From: Deltaproteobacteria bacterium
GTDB taxonomy: Bacteria; Desulfobacterota; GWC2-55-46
Assembly: GCA_019912665.1 (NCBI GenBank)
Contig: JAIOIE010000032.1
Location: forward strand, 1-64,000
Direction of reading: 5' to 3'
Length of the DNA: 64,000 nt
The notes under the pieces are model-generated. The model saw only the letters and a program-made list of their open reading frames with translations. It had not been told where the DNA came from and searched no databases. The translations under genes were made by a program, and so were the position numbers. Below are positions 7,811-16,772 of this stretch, piece by piece; within the stretch, counting starts at the first letter, position 1, and each line of letters starts with the position of its first letter.

Positions 7811-9619
7811 ATGGGTATCTTTAGGAAAGCCAAAATTTACAGTGAAGCCTACTTTGCCGAGCGGAGCGGCATACCTCTTCCGGAGTTTCTGAAGGCAAAG
7901 GCACGGGCGCTGGTGAAGCACGCTCCTCAAGGCGAGCCGCCCTATTATATTTCGGTCCAGCCGGATGGGAGCCTACTGAGGGCTGAAGTTCAAGATGAGA
8001 ATAGGGACCTGCTCGATGAATTGGCGCTTCGGGCTGAGATGGGCGACAAGTATGCTGACACTCTCCAGAGGAAAGCCCAAGGAGTCATAGAGAGAATCTC
8101 GACTTGCGAGTTGGATATAAGGGCAACATCCGAAGCAATAGAAGATGAAAAGGATAGGCGCAATCTCCAGGTCAAGAATACCTATGAAATAGGTTTGAAG
8201 CGGACAGAGGCACTAGGCAGCCTCGTGCTATTCACGATTCTCGCGCTTGGTGAGATAGGTGCCGTCTTTACCCTTTTCGCAGATTTCTTTGGCCTTGATC
8301 CGACACGGCTGTCCAGAGCCTTTTTAAAAGAGCCCACGTCCTTCCTAGTGGCCCTTTTACCGTCATTTGGGCTTTTCATAGCGTCATTAATGATCGCGGA
8401 ATTGGTTCTGGCAGGCAAGAGACGTAATTCCTGTATATTCGCGCTCGGTGTCTTAGCCATTGCCATAGGGTGGATGAGAGGTAAGCAGATATTCGCCATG
8501 CAGGATGAAATAGCAATAGGGGTATTACTGATGCCATTCCTCTTTAGCTTTACAGCCTTTTCCTTCCCGCTTGCGGCTGCCTTCTTCATAAATAAATGGA
8601 GGGCGGCGTCAATTGCGATTGCGAAAGACAGCGCAAAGATCAGGGGTGTTGACGCACAAGAAAAGACATATGAAGAAAGGCTAAGGAAAAGAGTGCAGCA
8701 TCTGGCGAACTCAGAAAGGGAATTTGATCGTTTGATTGACGAATATGTGAGCCATTACCAGAAAGACCAAAGGAATAAAGAAAGGCAAAAAGCTGAGTGG
8801 GAGAAATATGCTCGTTTCACTGAAAACTATCTTGCCGAGTTGCATATAGCATATCGATTCTGGAGCGGCTGGCGAAGGTCGAAAATAAATCAGGGACAGA
8901 GCCCAGGGTCGAAGTATCTTCCGGCTGTTTTGATTTTCATTTCCCTGGTAGGCATTACTCCACCAGCTCAAGCTTCTGAAGGTTTCAATCTGATCGCCAT
9001 ATGCGACCGAAGCAGTTCGGCAGGAGAGTACGCCTGCTCGAAAAGCAATTTGGAAAAAGCCGGAAGGCTTTGGGTTGAACAGGCGGGAGATGCCGGAGGC
9101 GGTTCTTTCGAGCTCGTCATAATAGATACCGGTTTTGATTCGGCAGAATTAGCCTTGTCAGAAAAGTATCCTGAACGGTTTCCAGGGCCGGTGACGCTCA
9201 ATAAGAGAAAATGGGTAGATCAGTTTATGGACAAGCTGGATAAAAAGGCAGAAGGCTTACCCAAAAACAAAGGATCTGCGATTGCCGAAGCTCTCTATAG
9301 GGCTTCTTTACGGCTCCCTCAAAGCGGCACAATACGGGTCTACGTACTTTCGGACATGCGCCAGGTAAGTGGAGCCTTCAATTTCGAGAAAAGGGTGCCG
9401 GGCAAGGCGGAGTTTGTAAGGTGGCTCGATTCGAAATCCATAAAGCCCAAGTTTCCGCCTGAAACCAGTCTTATGGCCTGCGGTGTTCATCCCTATACGC
9501 CGGACAATACGTCAAGGATGACGACTGAGAGCTACGGAAAGCTGGTAGACCTTTGGACTGAAGTGTTCAGCAAGTGGGGCGTAAAAGCAGAAATATCAGA
9601 AGTGTGTAGCTTCAACTAA
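7811..9619 (+). CDS. Multi-pass membrane protein with C-terminal VWA-like domain
   Basis: A 602-aa protein. Residues 1-130 are soluble and partly coiled. Four hydrophobic segments follow (about 137-163, 178-200, 208-228 and 236-265). A long charged coiled coil (about 280-345) leads to another hydrophobic segment near 378-392, ending AQAS. The last 200 residues start NLIAICDRSSSAGEY, where DRSSS fits the DxSxS metal site of von Willebrand A domains; YVLSDMR supplies a later aspartate. VWA domains mediate metal-dependent protein contacts. The gene belongs to a tight co-directional block ending in a VirD4/HerA-type ATPase, so it may form a membrane platform. I know no named family with this architecture. 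Confidence 0.6.
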   Translation: MGIFRKAKIYSEAYFAERSGIPLPEFLKAKARALVKHAPQGEPPYYISVQPDGSLLRAEVQDENRDLLDELALRAEMGDKYADTLQRKAQGVIERISTCELDIRATSEAIEDEKDRRNLQVKNTYEIGLKRTEALGSLVLFTILALGEIGAVFTLFADFFGLDPTRLSRAFLKEPTSFLVALLPSFGLFIASLMIAELVLAGKRRNSCIFALGVLAIAIGWMRGKQIFAMQDEIAIGVLLMPFLFSFTAFSFPLAAAFFINKWRAASIAIAKDSAKIRGVDAQEKTYEERLRKRVQHLANSEREFDRLIDEYVSHYQKDQRNKERQKAEWEKYARFTENYLAELHIAYRFWSGWRRSKINQGQSPGSKYLPAVLIFISLVGITPPAQASEGFNLIAICDRSSSAGEYACSKSNLEKAGRLWVEQAGDAGGGSFELVIIDTGFDSAELALSEKYPERFPGPVTLNKRKWVDQFMDKLDKKAEGLPKNKGSAIAEALYRASLRLPQSGTIRVYVLSDMRQVSGAFNFEKRVPGKAEFVRWLDSKSIKPKFPPETSLMACGVHPYTPDNTSRMTTESYGKLVDLWTEVFSKWGVKAEISEVCSFN

Positions 9620-9632
9620 GAAGGAGGACAAT

Positions 9633-10514
9633 ATGGGAAAGACACTTTTCATCGGTGGTGCAAACCGTGGGGGCAGCGCAGTTTCGGAAGCGGTCCTGGC
9701 AGGAAGCTTTCTGGATGCGAGTAACCAGGTACTTATTGCTGATCCAAAAGAGGAACGGGCGGAAAGATTGGCCCTAGCCTGGAGCAATAAAGGAATTTCT
9801 GCTACCGGCTTGAAGGAGCCGTGTGAAACGGCTATCGAGAAAATCAGGCCGGATAGGGCGGTACTCTCTATAGACACGCTTAAGCCGATGGCGCAGATTC
9901 TCAATGATGACAGCGTGCCTACCCAATGGCAGCTTCTGGCACGCGGGCCAGGCTCCAACGGGGCTGTTATAGGGTTAAGCGGTACTGTCACTAAAGGGGA
10001 TGAGAACGGCAGGCGCTCCTCTGCCCAGCTCATTGAAGCGCTTGCCGATTTTATAAAACCTCAAAGCTCCAGGGCGATTAGGGACAATCTCCTTAATGCC
10101 GACGCGCTCCATATTGCACGAAAGAAAGTATCCGTGCACAGCGCCAGAAGGCTTGCGGTTCTGGACCGCGAGCCTCAAGACATAAAAGGAGGGACTCTGA
10201 ATCTGCACTGGAGTGAAGTAGCCTATCCGCTCGCTGTCCAGGAGAAGCAAGGGAAAAAATGGAGCGAAACAAGGGATCAGGTTCTGGATGCCGGTGGCAA
10301 GGCAGGCAAGACCTTTGCCGTTGCCCTGATCGAAAATAACAATGTCGAATTCTTCGTTGTCGAGGATGTCAGGGGCAAGCGGCTGATCAGGTTCCATTTG
10401 GCGCTTTCAGCGTCGAAGGCCGCACAAAATAAGAATCCGGGGTTCGGTTCAATTCTTGGCGCAGCTGCGGTAATCGGTGTGGCAGCCCTGGCAGCGCCTT
10501 TAGTGACCGATTAG
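9633..10514 (+). CDS. Rossmann-like protein with a hydrophobic C-terminal tail
   Basis: A 293-aa protein starting MGKTLFIGGANRGGSAVSEA, where a glycine-rich turn after a first beta strand, then LIADPKEERAERLA with an acidic residue after the second strand, looks like a nucleotide-binding Rossmann fold similar to ThiF or NAD-binding domains. The C-terminus (GFGSILGAAAVIGVAALAAP) is one hydrophobic segment and could anchor it. No adenylation or catalytic cysteine motif is evident, so the activity is unknown. It starts 13 bp after the VWA-like gene with AAGGAGG upstream and is part of the same unit. Confidence 0.5.
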   Translation: MGKTLFIGGANRGGSAVSEAVLAGSFLDASNQVLIADPKEERAERLALAWSNKGISATGLKEPCETAIEKIRPDRAVLSIDTLKPMAQILNDDSVPTQWQLLARGPGSNGAVIGLSGTVTKGDENGRRSSAQLIEALADFIKPQSSRAIRDNLLNADALHIARKKVSVHSARRLAVLDREPQDIKGGTLNLHWSEVAYPLAVQEKQGKKWSETRDQVLDAGGKAGKTFAVALIENNNVEFFVVEDVRGKRLIRFHLALSASKAAQNKNPGFGSILGAAAVIGVAALAAPLVTD

Positions 10515-10528
10515 GGCAAAGGAGCCAC

Positions 10529-10714
10529 TTGCTTACCCTGGTAATAGCCCTAATTGTGATCTACGCCATGAAAAGATGGCTCCCGAACGTCTACAAGCTC
10601 CTTAAGGGGCTTGTAATCCGGTTCCTGAAGGGGTTTGCAGGCTGGCTTTGGGGGCAGGCTGAGAGAAAAGGCGGAGCAACTATCAGGCAAACGAGGATGA
10701 GATGGAGGCAGTGA
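10529..10714 (+). CDS. Small membrane-anchored basic protein
   Basis: A 61-aa product from TTG 10529, placed 6 bp after AAAGGAG. It starts with a hydrophobic helix (LTLVIALIVIYAMKRWL) and continues with a basic amphipathic tail. No family recognised. Its TGA directly precedes the ATG of the next gene, so translation is coupled. Confidence 0.5.
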   Translation: MLTLVIALIVIYAMKRWLPNVYKLLKGLVIRFLKGFAGWLWGQAERKGGATIRQTRMRWRQ

Positions 10715-11086
10715 ATGGGCATAAGGCTAAAGCGCCGGTTGATAGCTACCGCCTACCATTGCTCGGTTATTACCGTGTGCTATGCAGGGGCAAGGGCAGG
10801 CATTGCCTTTGGAAGCGAACTTGTCTTCCAGACCGCCATAGGCCTTTTCATTATACATACCCTCACGTTCAAGGCGGTCCCGGTATCCAGGTGGCTTCAG
10901 GAATGGCTTATCCCTGAAGCTGCCTGCTTTGCCTGCGGCTCGACGGTTGATCTCGTCAACAGATATAGGTGCGGCTGCGGATTCATATCATTCAAGGATA
11001 GACATGCCTTCAGCTCATGCCCTAATTGCGGCAAGGGATTCCTCTGGGTGGTCTGCCCGGCATGCGAAACCTCGATACCGATTTGA
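10715..11086 (+). CDS. Membrane protein with C-terminal zinc ribbons
   Basis: A 123-aa protein with two hydrophobic stretches in the first 65 residues, then cysteine pairs ACFACGS, RCGCG, SCPNCGKG and VCPACET, typical of double zinc ribbons. It is probably a membrane-tethered adaptor for protein or nucleic-acid contacts. It is coupled to the small gene before it and lies 3 bp ahead of the large ATPase gene, suggesting that it works with the ATPase. The exact role is unknown. Confidence 0.6.
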   Translation: MGIRLKRRLIATAYHCSVITVCYAGARAGIAFGSELVFQTAIGLFIIHTLTFKAVPVSRWLQEWLIPEAACFACGSTVDLVNRYRCGCGFISFKDRHAFSSCPNCGKGFLWVVCPACETSIPI

Positions 11087-11089
11087 AAA

Positions 11090-13969
11090 ATGAGAGTATT
11101 GGAAGAGAAAAGAAGATTAGTTTTAGAGGAGATGGGGAGAGGCCAGGGCTCGCCTGCCGTACTGTCCTATCCTGTCGAGTTGGAGCCTCCTTTCAAGCCA
11201 TTTACCCATAAGTTGGAGAAGCGTTCATTTCTCCAAAATTTCTTTGATCGAAAGAGTGAGAGCCGAAGCGTTCAGGTCAAAATCAATTCCTTCAATCCCG
11301 GATTTATCCGGATACTTCCTGCAAGGGATGAAAAATGCGCGCTGGAGAATGCAGAGCAGTTTCTGACCTCATTTCCGGGCGGCTCCCCGGTATTTCTGGA
11401 GATTGCTTGCACGGGAAAGCAAATCGGATTCCAGCTTACGGTCGATAAGGCGCAAACGGAAAACATAGCCGCCCAAATAAGAGCCCACTTCCCCGGAGCC
11501 GACGCTATGGTCGAGGAAAAAGATTTGCTTGAAGAGGCAAAATACCAAAACCTTATTGCGCGCGCCTACAGGCTCAGGGCTTCGTACTTCTTCCCCTTGG
11601 TCCAGGCTACAGGATTTGACCCATACAGGGCGCTTTTCGGCGTCTTTGATAATATCGGCTCCGGCGTGGCCGCCTTCCAGGTGGCCTTTATACCAGTCAG
11701 AAATAACTGGAAAGAGAATCTCTATCTTGCATCCAGAAGCCAGTACGATCCTGGCCAGTCGCCGTTTGCCGACCTTCCGCATCTTCCCAAGCTCGTGGAC
11801 AAGAAAATATCAAAGCCCCTCTTTGCCGTTTCAATCAGAACGCTTGCTACAGACGGTTCAGTCCTTGAGGCAATGGAGGGCTTTTTCAATCAATTCAGTA
11901 CGGCTGAGAACGGAATAGAGCGTGTAAGGGGTGCATATCCCTCTGAAAGCATCCTAAGCCGGAACTCTTTCGTGTACGGGGCCATATTGAATTCTGAAGA
12001 GCTGGCCTCCCTGGTCCACCTTCCTTCTCAGGAGCTGGTTTCTGCCACACACAATATAAGGACTGCCAGAGCCGCCTATCCTGTGCCTGAGGAGTTTACC
12101 AGCGGCGGCCCTGTGCTCGGCATTAACCTGTACAGGGGAATTAAAAAGCAGGTCTGCCATTCGCGAAACTTGCCAAACCAGCACTGCTACCAAGCTGGCA
12201 AAAGTGGCTATGGGAAGTCGAATTTGATACTTCAGACCGTTATCCAAAGGATTGAAGCCGGAGACGGAGTTGCCGTAATCGACCCCCACGGCTCGCTTGT
12301 AAGGCAAGGCATACTGCCGAGGATTCCGGCTGAAAGAAAGGACGATACGATTTACTTCAGCGCCGGTGACTTCGGCTTTCCCATGGCAATCAATCCCCTT
12401 GCCCACAGCGGAAGCAAGCTGGAGAAGGAGCATATAAGGACCGACCTCCTTAACTTCTTCGAGGACCTCTTTGAGGCACCGCTGGGCGTCAATGTCCAGC
12501 ATACGCTAAATTTTCTGCTGGTCACGCTCCTCTCGCGCCAGGACTCGACCTTGCTCGATATGGAGCGGCTCATGATTGACAAGGACTTCAGGAAGGAATT
12601 CCTGGAAGGAGTTGAGGATGAGCGGGTTCTGGCCTTCTGGGAGCTGGAGTTTCCTTCCCTTGATCGGCGCGGGATCGCCACGGCCATAACCAATAAGCTG
12701 AGTCCCCTGATTCTTCCGGACTCGACCATTGGCCCCATGCTTTCAAACCGGGAGAACAAGATAGATTTCCTTGAGATCATGGATAAGAGCAAAATCTTTC
12801 TCTGCAATCTGTCGCATGGAGATATAGGTAAGAGGAATAGTCAGTTGCTTGGTAAGCTCCTTGTCTCAAAAATCCAGATTGCAGCCATGAGGAGGGAGGG
12901 CGCTTGTCCTGACTTTTATCTATTCATAGACGAGTTCCAGCACATGGCCTGTTCGAGCATGGCGGATATCCTGTCGGGGGCGAGAAAGTTTGGGCTGCAT
13001 CTCTGCCTGGCAAACCAGATGATCGGGGATATTCCGGACTATATCCTTCGCCATGTGTTCAATGCCTCGACCATGATTTTCTTTGCAAGCGATTCGCCCA
13101 ATGATCAGCTCCTTATGGAAAAGAACCTTTCCAGGAAGTTCAAGGCTGAGGAGATCGGCCAGCTCAGGCGTGGCGAGACCCTGGTCAAAATGGTTAGCAG
13201 CGCCTTCAACATGGTGACTGAAAAGGCTCCGGAGCCGCCAAGCGTAAATTATGCGGACGAGATCATAGCCCGTTCACGGGCAAGGTATACGGCATCGGAT
13301 AAGGGACAGCCGGTCGGACTGGATAAGCTAGTCCAAAAGGCCTCAATGCCCAAAGAAAAGATTCCGCTGATATCTGTCCAGGAGAAGGCCTTTTTGGAGT
13401 CCGCCTACAATCATCCCCTGTTTTCGGTTACTTCAACTTACAAAAAGCAGGGATTGAGCGCCTACATGGGCGACAAGATCAAGAGCGCTCTCAAGGGAAA
13501 AGGGCTTGTCCGTGAGATTACAACGCACCTCGGCCAGGGCTCCCGTATTGCCAAATTCCTTCTCCTTACGCCCTCGGGCTTCAATGCCATAGGAATAGAG
13601 CCCGGCAAGGAGGGCAAGGGAGGGGTTCAGCATCGATACTGGCAGTCGGTAATAAAGTCCTATGCCGAAGGTAAGGGATACCAGGCTGCAATTGAGGAGC
13701 CGACCCTAGAGGGCAAGGAAACGGTAGACCTCGGCCTTGAACGGGACGGAATACGGATAGCGGTCGAGGTCTCGATAACTACGGGCATTGAGCATGAGGC
13801 TGGCAATACGGCAAAGTGCCTTAATGCTGGATACGCCAAGGTTGTCACCCTGTTTCTCGAAGAAGCCAAACTGGAAGAATTCCGGAACCATATCGGAAAG
13901 GTCCTTTCAGAGGAAAACAGGCAAAGAGTCCTTTCAGGACTTGTCTATGATTTCTGCCGATTCTTGTGA
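11090..13969 (+). CDS. VirD4/HerA-type ATPase with C-terminal winged helix and nuclease-like domain
   Basis: A 959-aa protein. The N-terminal 350 residues are unassigned. The RecA-like motor has Walker A GKSGYGKS (370-377), AVIDPHGSL, Walker B LFIDEFQH (D614, E615) and ANQMIGDIP, as in type IV coupling proteins and HerA/DUF87 pumps that move DNA through a hexamer pore. After about residue 770 comes a probable winged helix, then a possible PD-(D/E)xK fold: D880 in TVDLGLE, E893 in AVEVS and K909 in TAKCL. No relaxase or other secretion gene is nearby, so conjugation, mobilisation and defence all remain possible. It closes the module that starts at 7668. GC is about 54%, unlike the AT-rich left part. 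Confidence 0.72.
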   Translation: MRVLEEKRRLVLEEMGRGQGSPAVLSYPVELEPPFKPFTHKLEKRSFLQNFFDRKSESRSVQVKINSFNPGFIRILPARDEKCALENAEQFLTSFPGGSPVFLEIACTGKQIGFQLTVDKAQTENIAAQIRAHFPGADAMVEEKDLLEEAKYQNLIARAYRLRASYFFPLVQATGFDPYRALFGVFDNIGSGVAAFQVAFIPVRNNWKENLYLASRSQYDPGQSPFADLPHLPKLVDKKISKPLFAVSIRTLATDGSVLEAMEGFFNQFSTAENGIERVRGAYPSESILSRNSFVYGAILNSEELASLVHLPSQELVSATHNIRTARAAYPVPEEFTSGGPVLGINLYRGIKKQVCHSRNLPNQHCYQAGKSGYGKSNLILQTVIQRIEAGDGVAVIDPHGSLVRQGILPRIPAERKDDTIYFSAGDFGFPMAINPLAHSGSKLEKEHIRTDLLNFFEDLFEAPLGVNVQHTLNFLLVTLLSRQDSTLLDMERLMIDKDFRKEFLEGVEDERVLAFWELEFPSLDRRGIATAITNKLSPLILPDSTIGPMLSNRENKIDFLEIMDKSKIFLCNLSHGDIGKRNSQLLGKLLVSKIQIAAMRREGACPDFYLFIDEFQHMACSSMADILSGARKFGLHLCLANQMIGDIPDYILRHVFNASTMIFFASDSPNDQLLMEKNLSRKFKAEEIGQLRRGETLVKMVSSAFNMVTEKAPEPPSVNYADEIIARSRARYTASDKGQPVGLDKLVQKASMPKEKIPLISVQEKAFLESAYNHPLFSVTSTYKKQGLSAYMGDKIKSALKGKGLVREITTHLGQGSRIAKFLLLTPSGFNAIGIEPGKEGKGGVQHRYWQSVIKSYAEGKGYQAAIEEPTLEGKETVDLGLERDGIRIAVEVSITTGIEHEAGNTAKCLNAGYAKVVTLFLEEAKLEEFRNHIGKVLSEENRQRVLSGLVYDFCRFL

Positions 13970-14037
13970 TTTATCAATATGTTCTGGGGATTCTGCCGTA
14001 AATAAATGTCCATATTAGAAGTCAGAAAGCAAACGCC

Positions 14038-14367
14038 ATGCGCCTTGTTACCATAAAAGACCTGTCCGTATTCCTTAAGGTAAAGGAGTCTACCTTGTAT
14101 TCCTGGGTTCATGAAGGGACTATTCCCTTCTACAAACTCAACGGGCTTCTCCGCTTCAATATGGACGAGATTTTAGACTGGGTAAATAGCTCCAAGGCAA
14201 TACAGGTTCAGGAGCGCCTTTCAATAAAAAGGCCTGAAAACCGGGACATAAACAGCCTCATAAAAAAGACTATTGAGGGGGTAAAAGGCAAGGGGTATAA
14301 TCCTTCCAAACGGGAAACCAGCCTGAATCAAGGCCTCAGGAAGGAGGTTTCTGATGAGTCTTTTTAG
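14038..14367 (+). CDS. Excisionase-like helix-turn-helix protein
   Basis: A 109-aa protein whose first 60 residues match the excisionase/MerR-type HTH used for recombination directionality: LVTIKDLSVFLKVKESTLYS followed by a wing with LLRFNMDEILDWV. The C-terminal half is basic and probably disordered. It overlaps the integrase gene by 14 bp, the usual setting for an excisionase or an integrase regulator. It is distinct in sequence from the HTH protein at 7244. Confidence 0.75.
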   Translation: MRLVTIKDLSVFLKVKESTLYSWVHEGTIPFYKLNGLLRFNMDEILDWVNSSKAIQVQERLSIKRPENRDINSLIKKTIEGVKGKGYNPSKRETSLNQGLRKEVSDESF

Positions 14368-15466
14368 ACGAGGCCAGGTCTGGTGGATAAATCTGAAGTA
14401 CAATGGCAAACGGGTCAGGCAATCAACCGACGTTAAGGACAGGAAGCTTGCCGAGAAGATCCATGCCAAGGTGCTGACCCAACTGGTCGAAGGCAAATGG
14501 TTTGACAAGCAATTGGGTGAGGACAAGACCTTGAGCGAGCTGCTCGACAAGTACATAGCCGAGCACTCTACTCCCAACAAGTCGGACAGGTCGATACGGC
14601 AGGACAAGGGGTACAAAAAGGACATGATCGAGTTTTTCGGCGATGTACCTTTGACTCAGATCACCCCTGGACGCATATCGGCCTACAAAGCTCACTTGAG
14701 GGCAAAGGGGCTGGCCGCAGCCACGATAAACTCGCAGCGCGGCGTCCTGTGCCATGCCTTCAAGAAGGCTATCCGCGAATGGGAATGGGTCAAGGAAAAC
14801 CCTGTCGAGAAGGTATCAAGGGAAAAGGTCAGGAACGAACGCGACAGGTGGCTGACTCTGGAAGAGGAAAAGAGGCTCATTGACGTTTGCGTGATTTATG
14901 CAACCGGCAAGGAGAACGTCCAGATTCCGCATTACTGGCTTCAGGAGATCGTGATCTTTGACCTGAATACCGGGATGAGGATGGACGAGCTGCTTTCCCT
15001 GGAGTGGCCGCATGTCGATCTCTTCAGAAGGACGGCAACTGTCGTCCGGTCTAAAAACGGCGAGAAGAGGACCATACCCTTGAACCGGAGGGCCTTTGAG
15101 CTCTTAAAGGAGAAGGCGAAGGTGCGGCACATAAAGAGCAACTATGTGTTCGCGAGTGAAGCCGGAACCAAGATCATAGACCGGAACCTGAGGCGGGGTT
15201 TCTACGACGCCCTGGACCGGGCCAAGATCGAGGACTTCAGGTTTCACGACCTACGCCATACCTTTGCGACAAGGCTCGCTCAGGCGGGTATCGACCTCTA
15301 TAAGATAGCGAAGCTTCTGGGGCATAAGACCATAGCCATGACCCAGCGGTATTCGCATCATTATCCTGAAAGTTTGAGGGATGGAGTGGAGGTTTTGGAC
15401 CGCGCGGTCACAATTTGGTCACAGTCCAATGAAAAAGGGGCAGCCCAAAATCGGCTAACCCCTTGA
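14354..15466 (+). CDS. int: Tyrosine recombinase (phage-type integrase) of the integrated element
   Basis: A 370-aa integrase. Residues 1-60 look like the arm-binding region, about 60-150 form the SAM-like core-binding domain, and the catalytic domain carries R209 (NTGMRMDELL), K234 (VRSKNGEKRT), H298 and R301 (FHDLRHTFA), H324 (LLGHKTI) and Y333 (QRYSHH). All active-site residues are present. It catalyses integration and excision at att sites. The ATG follows AAGGAGG. The gene ends 7 bp from the 3' end of tRNA-Asn, so that tRNA is almost certainly the integration target and the element extends leftward. Confidence 0.93.
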   Translation: MSLFRRGQVWWINLKYNGKRVRQSTDVKDRKLAEKIHAKVLTQLVEGKWFDKQLGEDKTLSELLDKYIAEHSTPNKSDRSIRQDKGYKKDMIEFFGDVPLTQITPGRISAYKAHLRAKGLAAATINSQRGVLCHAFKKAIREWEWVKENPVEKVSREKVRNERDRWLTLEEEKRLIDVCVIYATGKENVQIPHYWLQEIVIFDLNTGMRMDELLSLEWPHVDLFRRTATVVRSKNGEKRTIPLNRRAFELLKEKAKVRHIKSNYVFASEAGTKIIDRNLRRGFYDALDRAKIEDFRFHDLRHTFATRLAQAGIDLYKIAKLLGHKTIAMTQRYSHHYPESLRDGVEVLDRAVTIWSQSNEKGAAQNRLTP

Positions 15467-15472
15467 TTTTCT

Positions 15473-15548
<76 letters not shown>

Positions 15549-15560
15549 ATAGGTTTTCAG

Positions 15561-15584
15561 AAAAAGACCCCCGTTCCCCGGGGG
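15561..15584 (-). terminator. Hairpin with T-run upstream of tRNA-Asn
   Basis: CCCCC (15568-15572) pairs with GGGGG (15580-15584), and on the minus strand TCTTTTT follows. It looks like an intrinsic terminator, but no minus-strand gene ends just before it, so its purpose is unclear. Confidence 0.45.
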
Positions 15585-15934
15585 ATATAAGCTACTAATA
15601 TTAATATGTCTCTTACTGTCCGTCAAGAGTGTTTTTACGTGTTGCCCTCCTATAACCCCGTCAAACAGAGGAGCGGGATGCCTGGCAATAACGATATTAG
15701 GCTAAACCGTACGGACCCGGCTTGCTGTTCAGCATGCATGAGGCCGGGGCAGCGCGTTCCTGCTCCGGCACCAAGTAGCCTTTGAAGATAACTCGGGAAA
15801 ATTCTACACCACATTGCTGCTTCACTTCCTCTATCCCCCTTCATTAACTGAAGTGAAGCGGATACCCTCTCTTTGAATTGGCCCCTGCTGTCAGGAAATG
15901 CTATAAAGAAAAAAAGCATTAGCCTTATCCACCC
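15585..15934. other. Intergenic region between tRNA-Asn and rluE
   Basis: 350 bp without a credible gene; the long minus-strand frame here lacks a ribosome site and resembles no family. It contains a perfect 10-bp inverted repeat, GCTTCACTTC (15819-15828) and GAAGTGAAGC (15850-15859), with a 21-nt loop and no T-run. The tRNA promoter must lie in the 15550-15650 part but I cannot define it. Confidence 0.4.
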
Positions 15935-16585
15935 ATGCGAAAAAGACAGACTCAAAAAGCATACACCCGCCCGCGGGTGCTCCTTTTTAACAAGCCCTTC
16001 CGCGTACTCTGCCAGTTTACTGATAGCGAAGGGCGAAGGTCCCTTGCGGATTTCATCCCCGTCCCCGGCGTGTATGCTGCCGGCAGGCTCGATTACGACA
16101 GCGAAGGCCTTGTTGCGCTAACGAACAATGGACCTATTCAGGCCCTTATAGCCGGGCCGGAAAACAAGACACCAAAGACCTATTTCGTCCAGGTGGAGGG
16201 CGTACCCTCTGAAGAGGTCCTTCATAAGCTCCGATCCGGCGTACTCTTGAATGACGGCATGACCCTCCCGGCAGAAGTTGAGCTCCTTAAAGAGCCCCCG
16301 GCCGTTTGGGAGAGGGTCCCGCCCGTCCGGTTCAGGAAGACAGTCCCCGATACATGGCTGAGAATGACGATAACTGAGGGGAGGAACCGGCAGGTCCGCC
16401 GCATGGCCGCGAGCGTGGGCCATCCCGTACTCCGCCTAATCAGGACCGGCATCGGGCAGTGGGAGCTCGGAAATCTTAAGCCAGGTGAGTGGAAAGAAGT
16501 GACCCTGCCGGAATGCCGGGGCAATACAAAAAAGTATGCGGGAAAGAAGAGCCGCGACCGAAAGACCCCTCGAAAGATCCGGTAG
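15935..16585 (+). CDS. rluE: RluE-type 23S rRNA pseudouridine synthase
   Basis: A 216-aa member of the RsuA/RluB/E/F family without the N-terminal S4 domain, as in RluE, which makes pseudouridine at U2457 of E. coli 23S rRNA. The catalytic aspartate is D53 in [10 protein letters not shown]. The substrate loop and C-terminal signature [20 protein letters not shown] are intact. After about residue 190 a basic tail follows ([11 protein letters not shown]). It stands alone, first gene right of the element and tRNA. Confidence 0.88.
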   Translation: MRKRQTQKAYTRPRVLLFNKPFRVLCQFTDSEGRRSLADFIPVPGVYAAGRLDYDSEGLVALTNNGPIQALIAGPENKTPKTYFVQVEGVPSEEVLHKLRSGVLLNDGMTLPAEVELLKEPPAVWERVPPVRFRKTVPDTWLRMTITEGRNRQVRRMAASVGHPVLRLIRTGIGQWELGNLKPGEWKEVTLPECRGNTKKYAGKKSRDRKTPRKIR

Positions 16586-16715
16586 CATTGCCGCCTATAT
16601 TGAAACAGGCTACTTCGTCAAACCATCCACCCCGCTCTCAATCTTGCCGGCTCCAATTAATACTGCTGGCGCGAATACTCCAACCGAAAACTTTTAATCA
16701 ACAAATCGGGTATCT

Positions 16716-16743
16716 TTGCATCGGCCCTTTCATATGTTAAAAT
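16716..16743 (+). promoter_or_regulatory. Sigma-70-like promoter of trpB2
   Basis: TTGCAT (16716-16721), a 16-bp spacer and TAAAAT (16738-16743). It lies 30 bp before the trpB2 ATG, which has CCGGAGG as ribosome site. Confidence 0.5.
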
Positions 16744-16772
16744 AGCCGTACACAGAAAACCCGGAGGCGTCC

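Noticed and set aside
1-15000. Second attachment site (copy of the tRNA-Asn 3' end)
   Set aside because: I looked for the CCCAGGGAGGGATTCGAA pattern by eye and found none left of the integrase; a shorter core cannot be excluded.
15650-15955. Minus-strand frame of about 100 codons upstream of rluE
   Set aside because: No ribosome site, no recognisable domain and low-complexity composition; it overlaps the rluE start.
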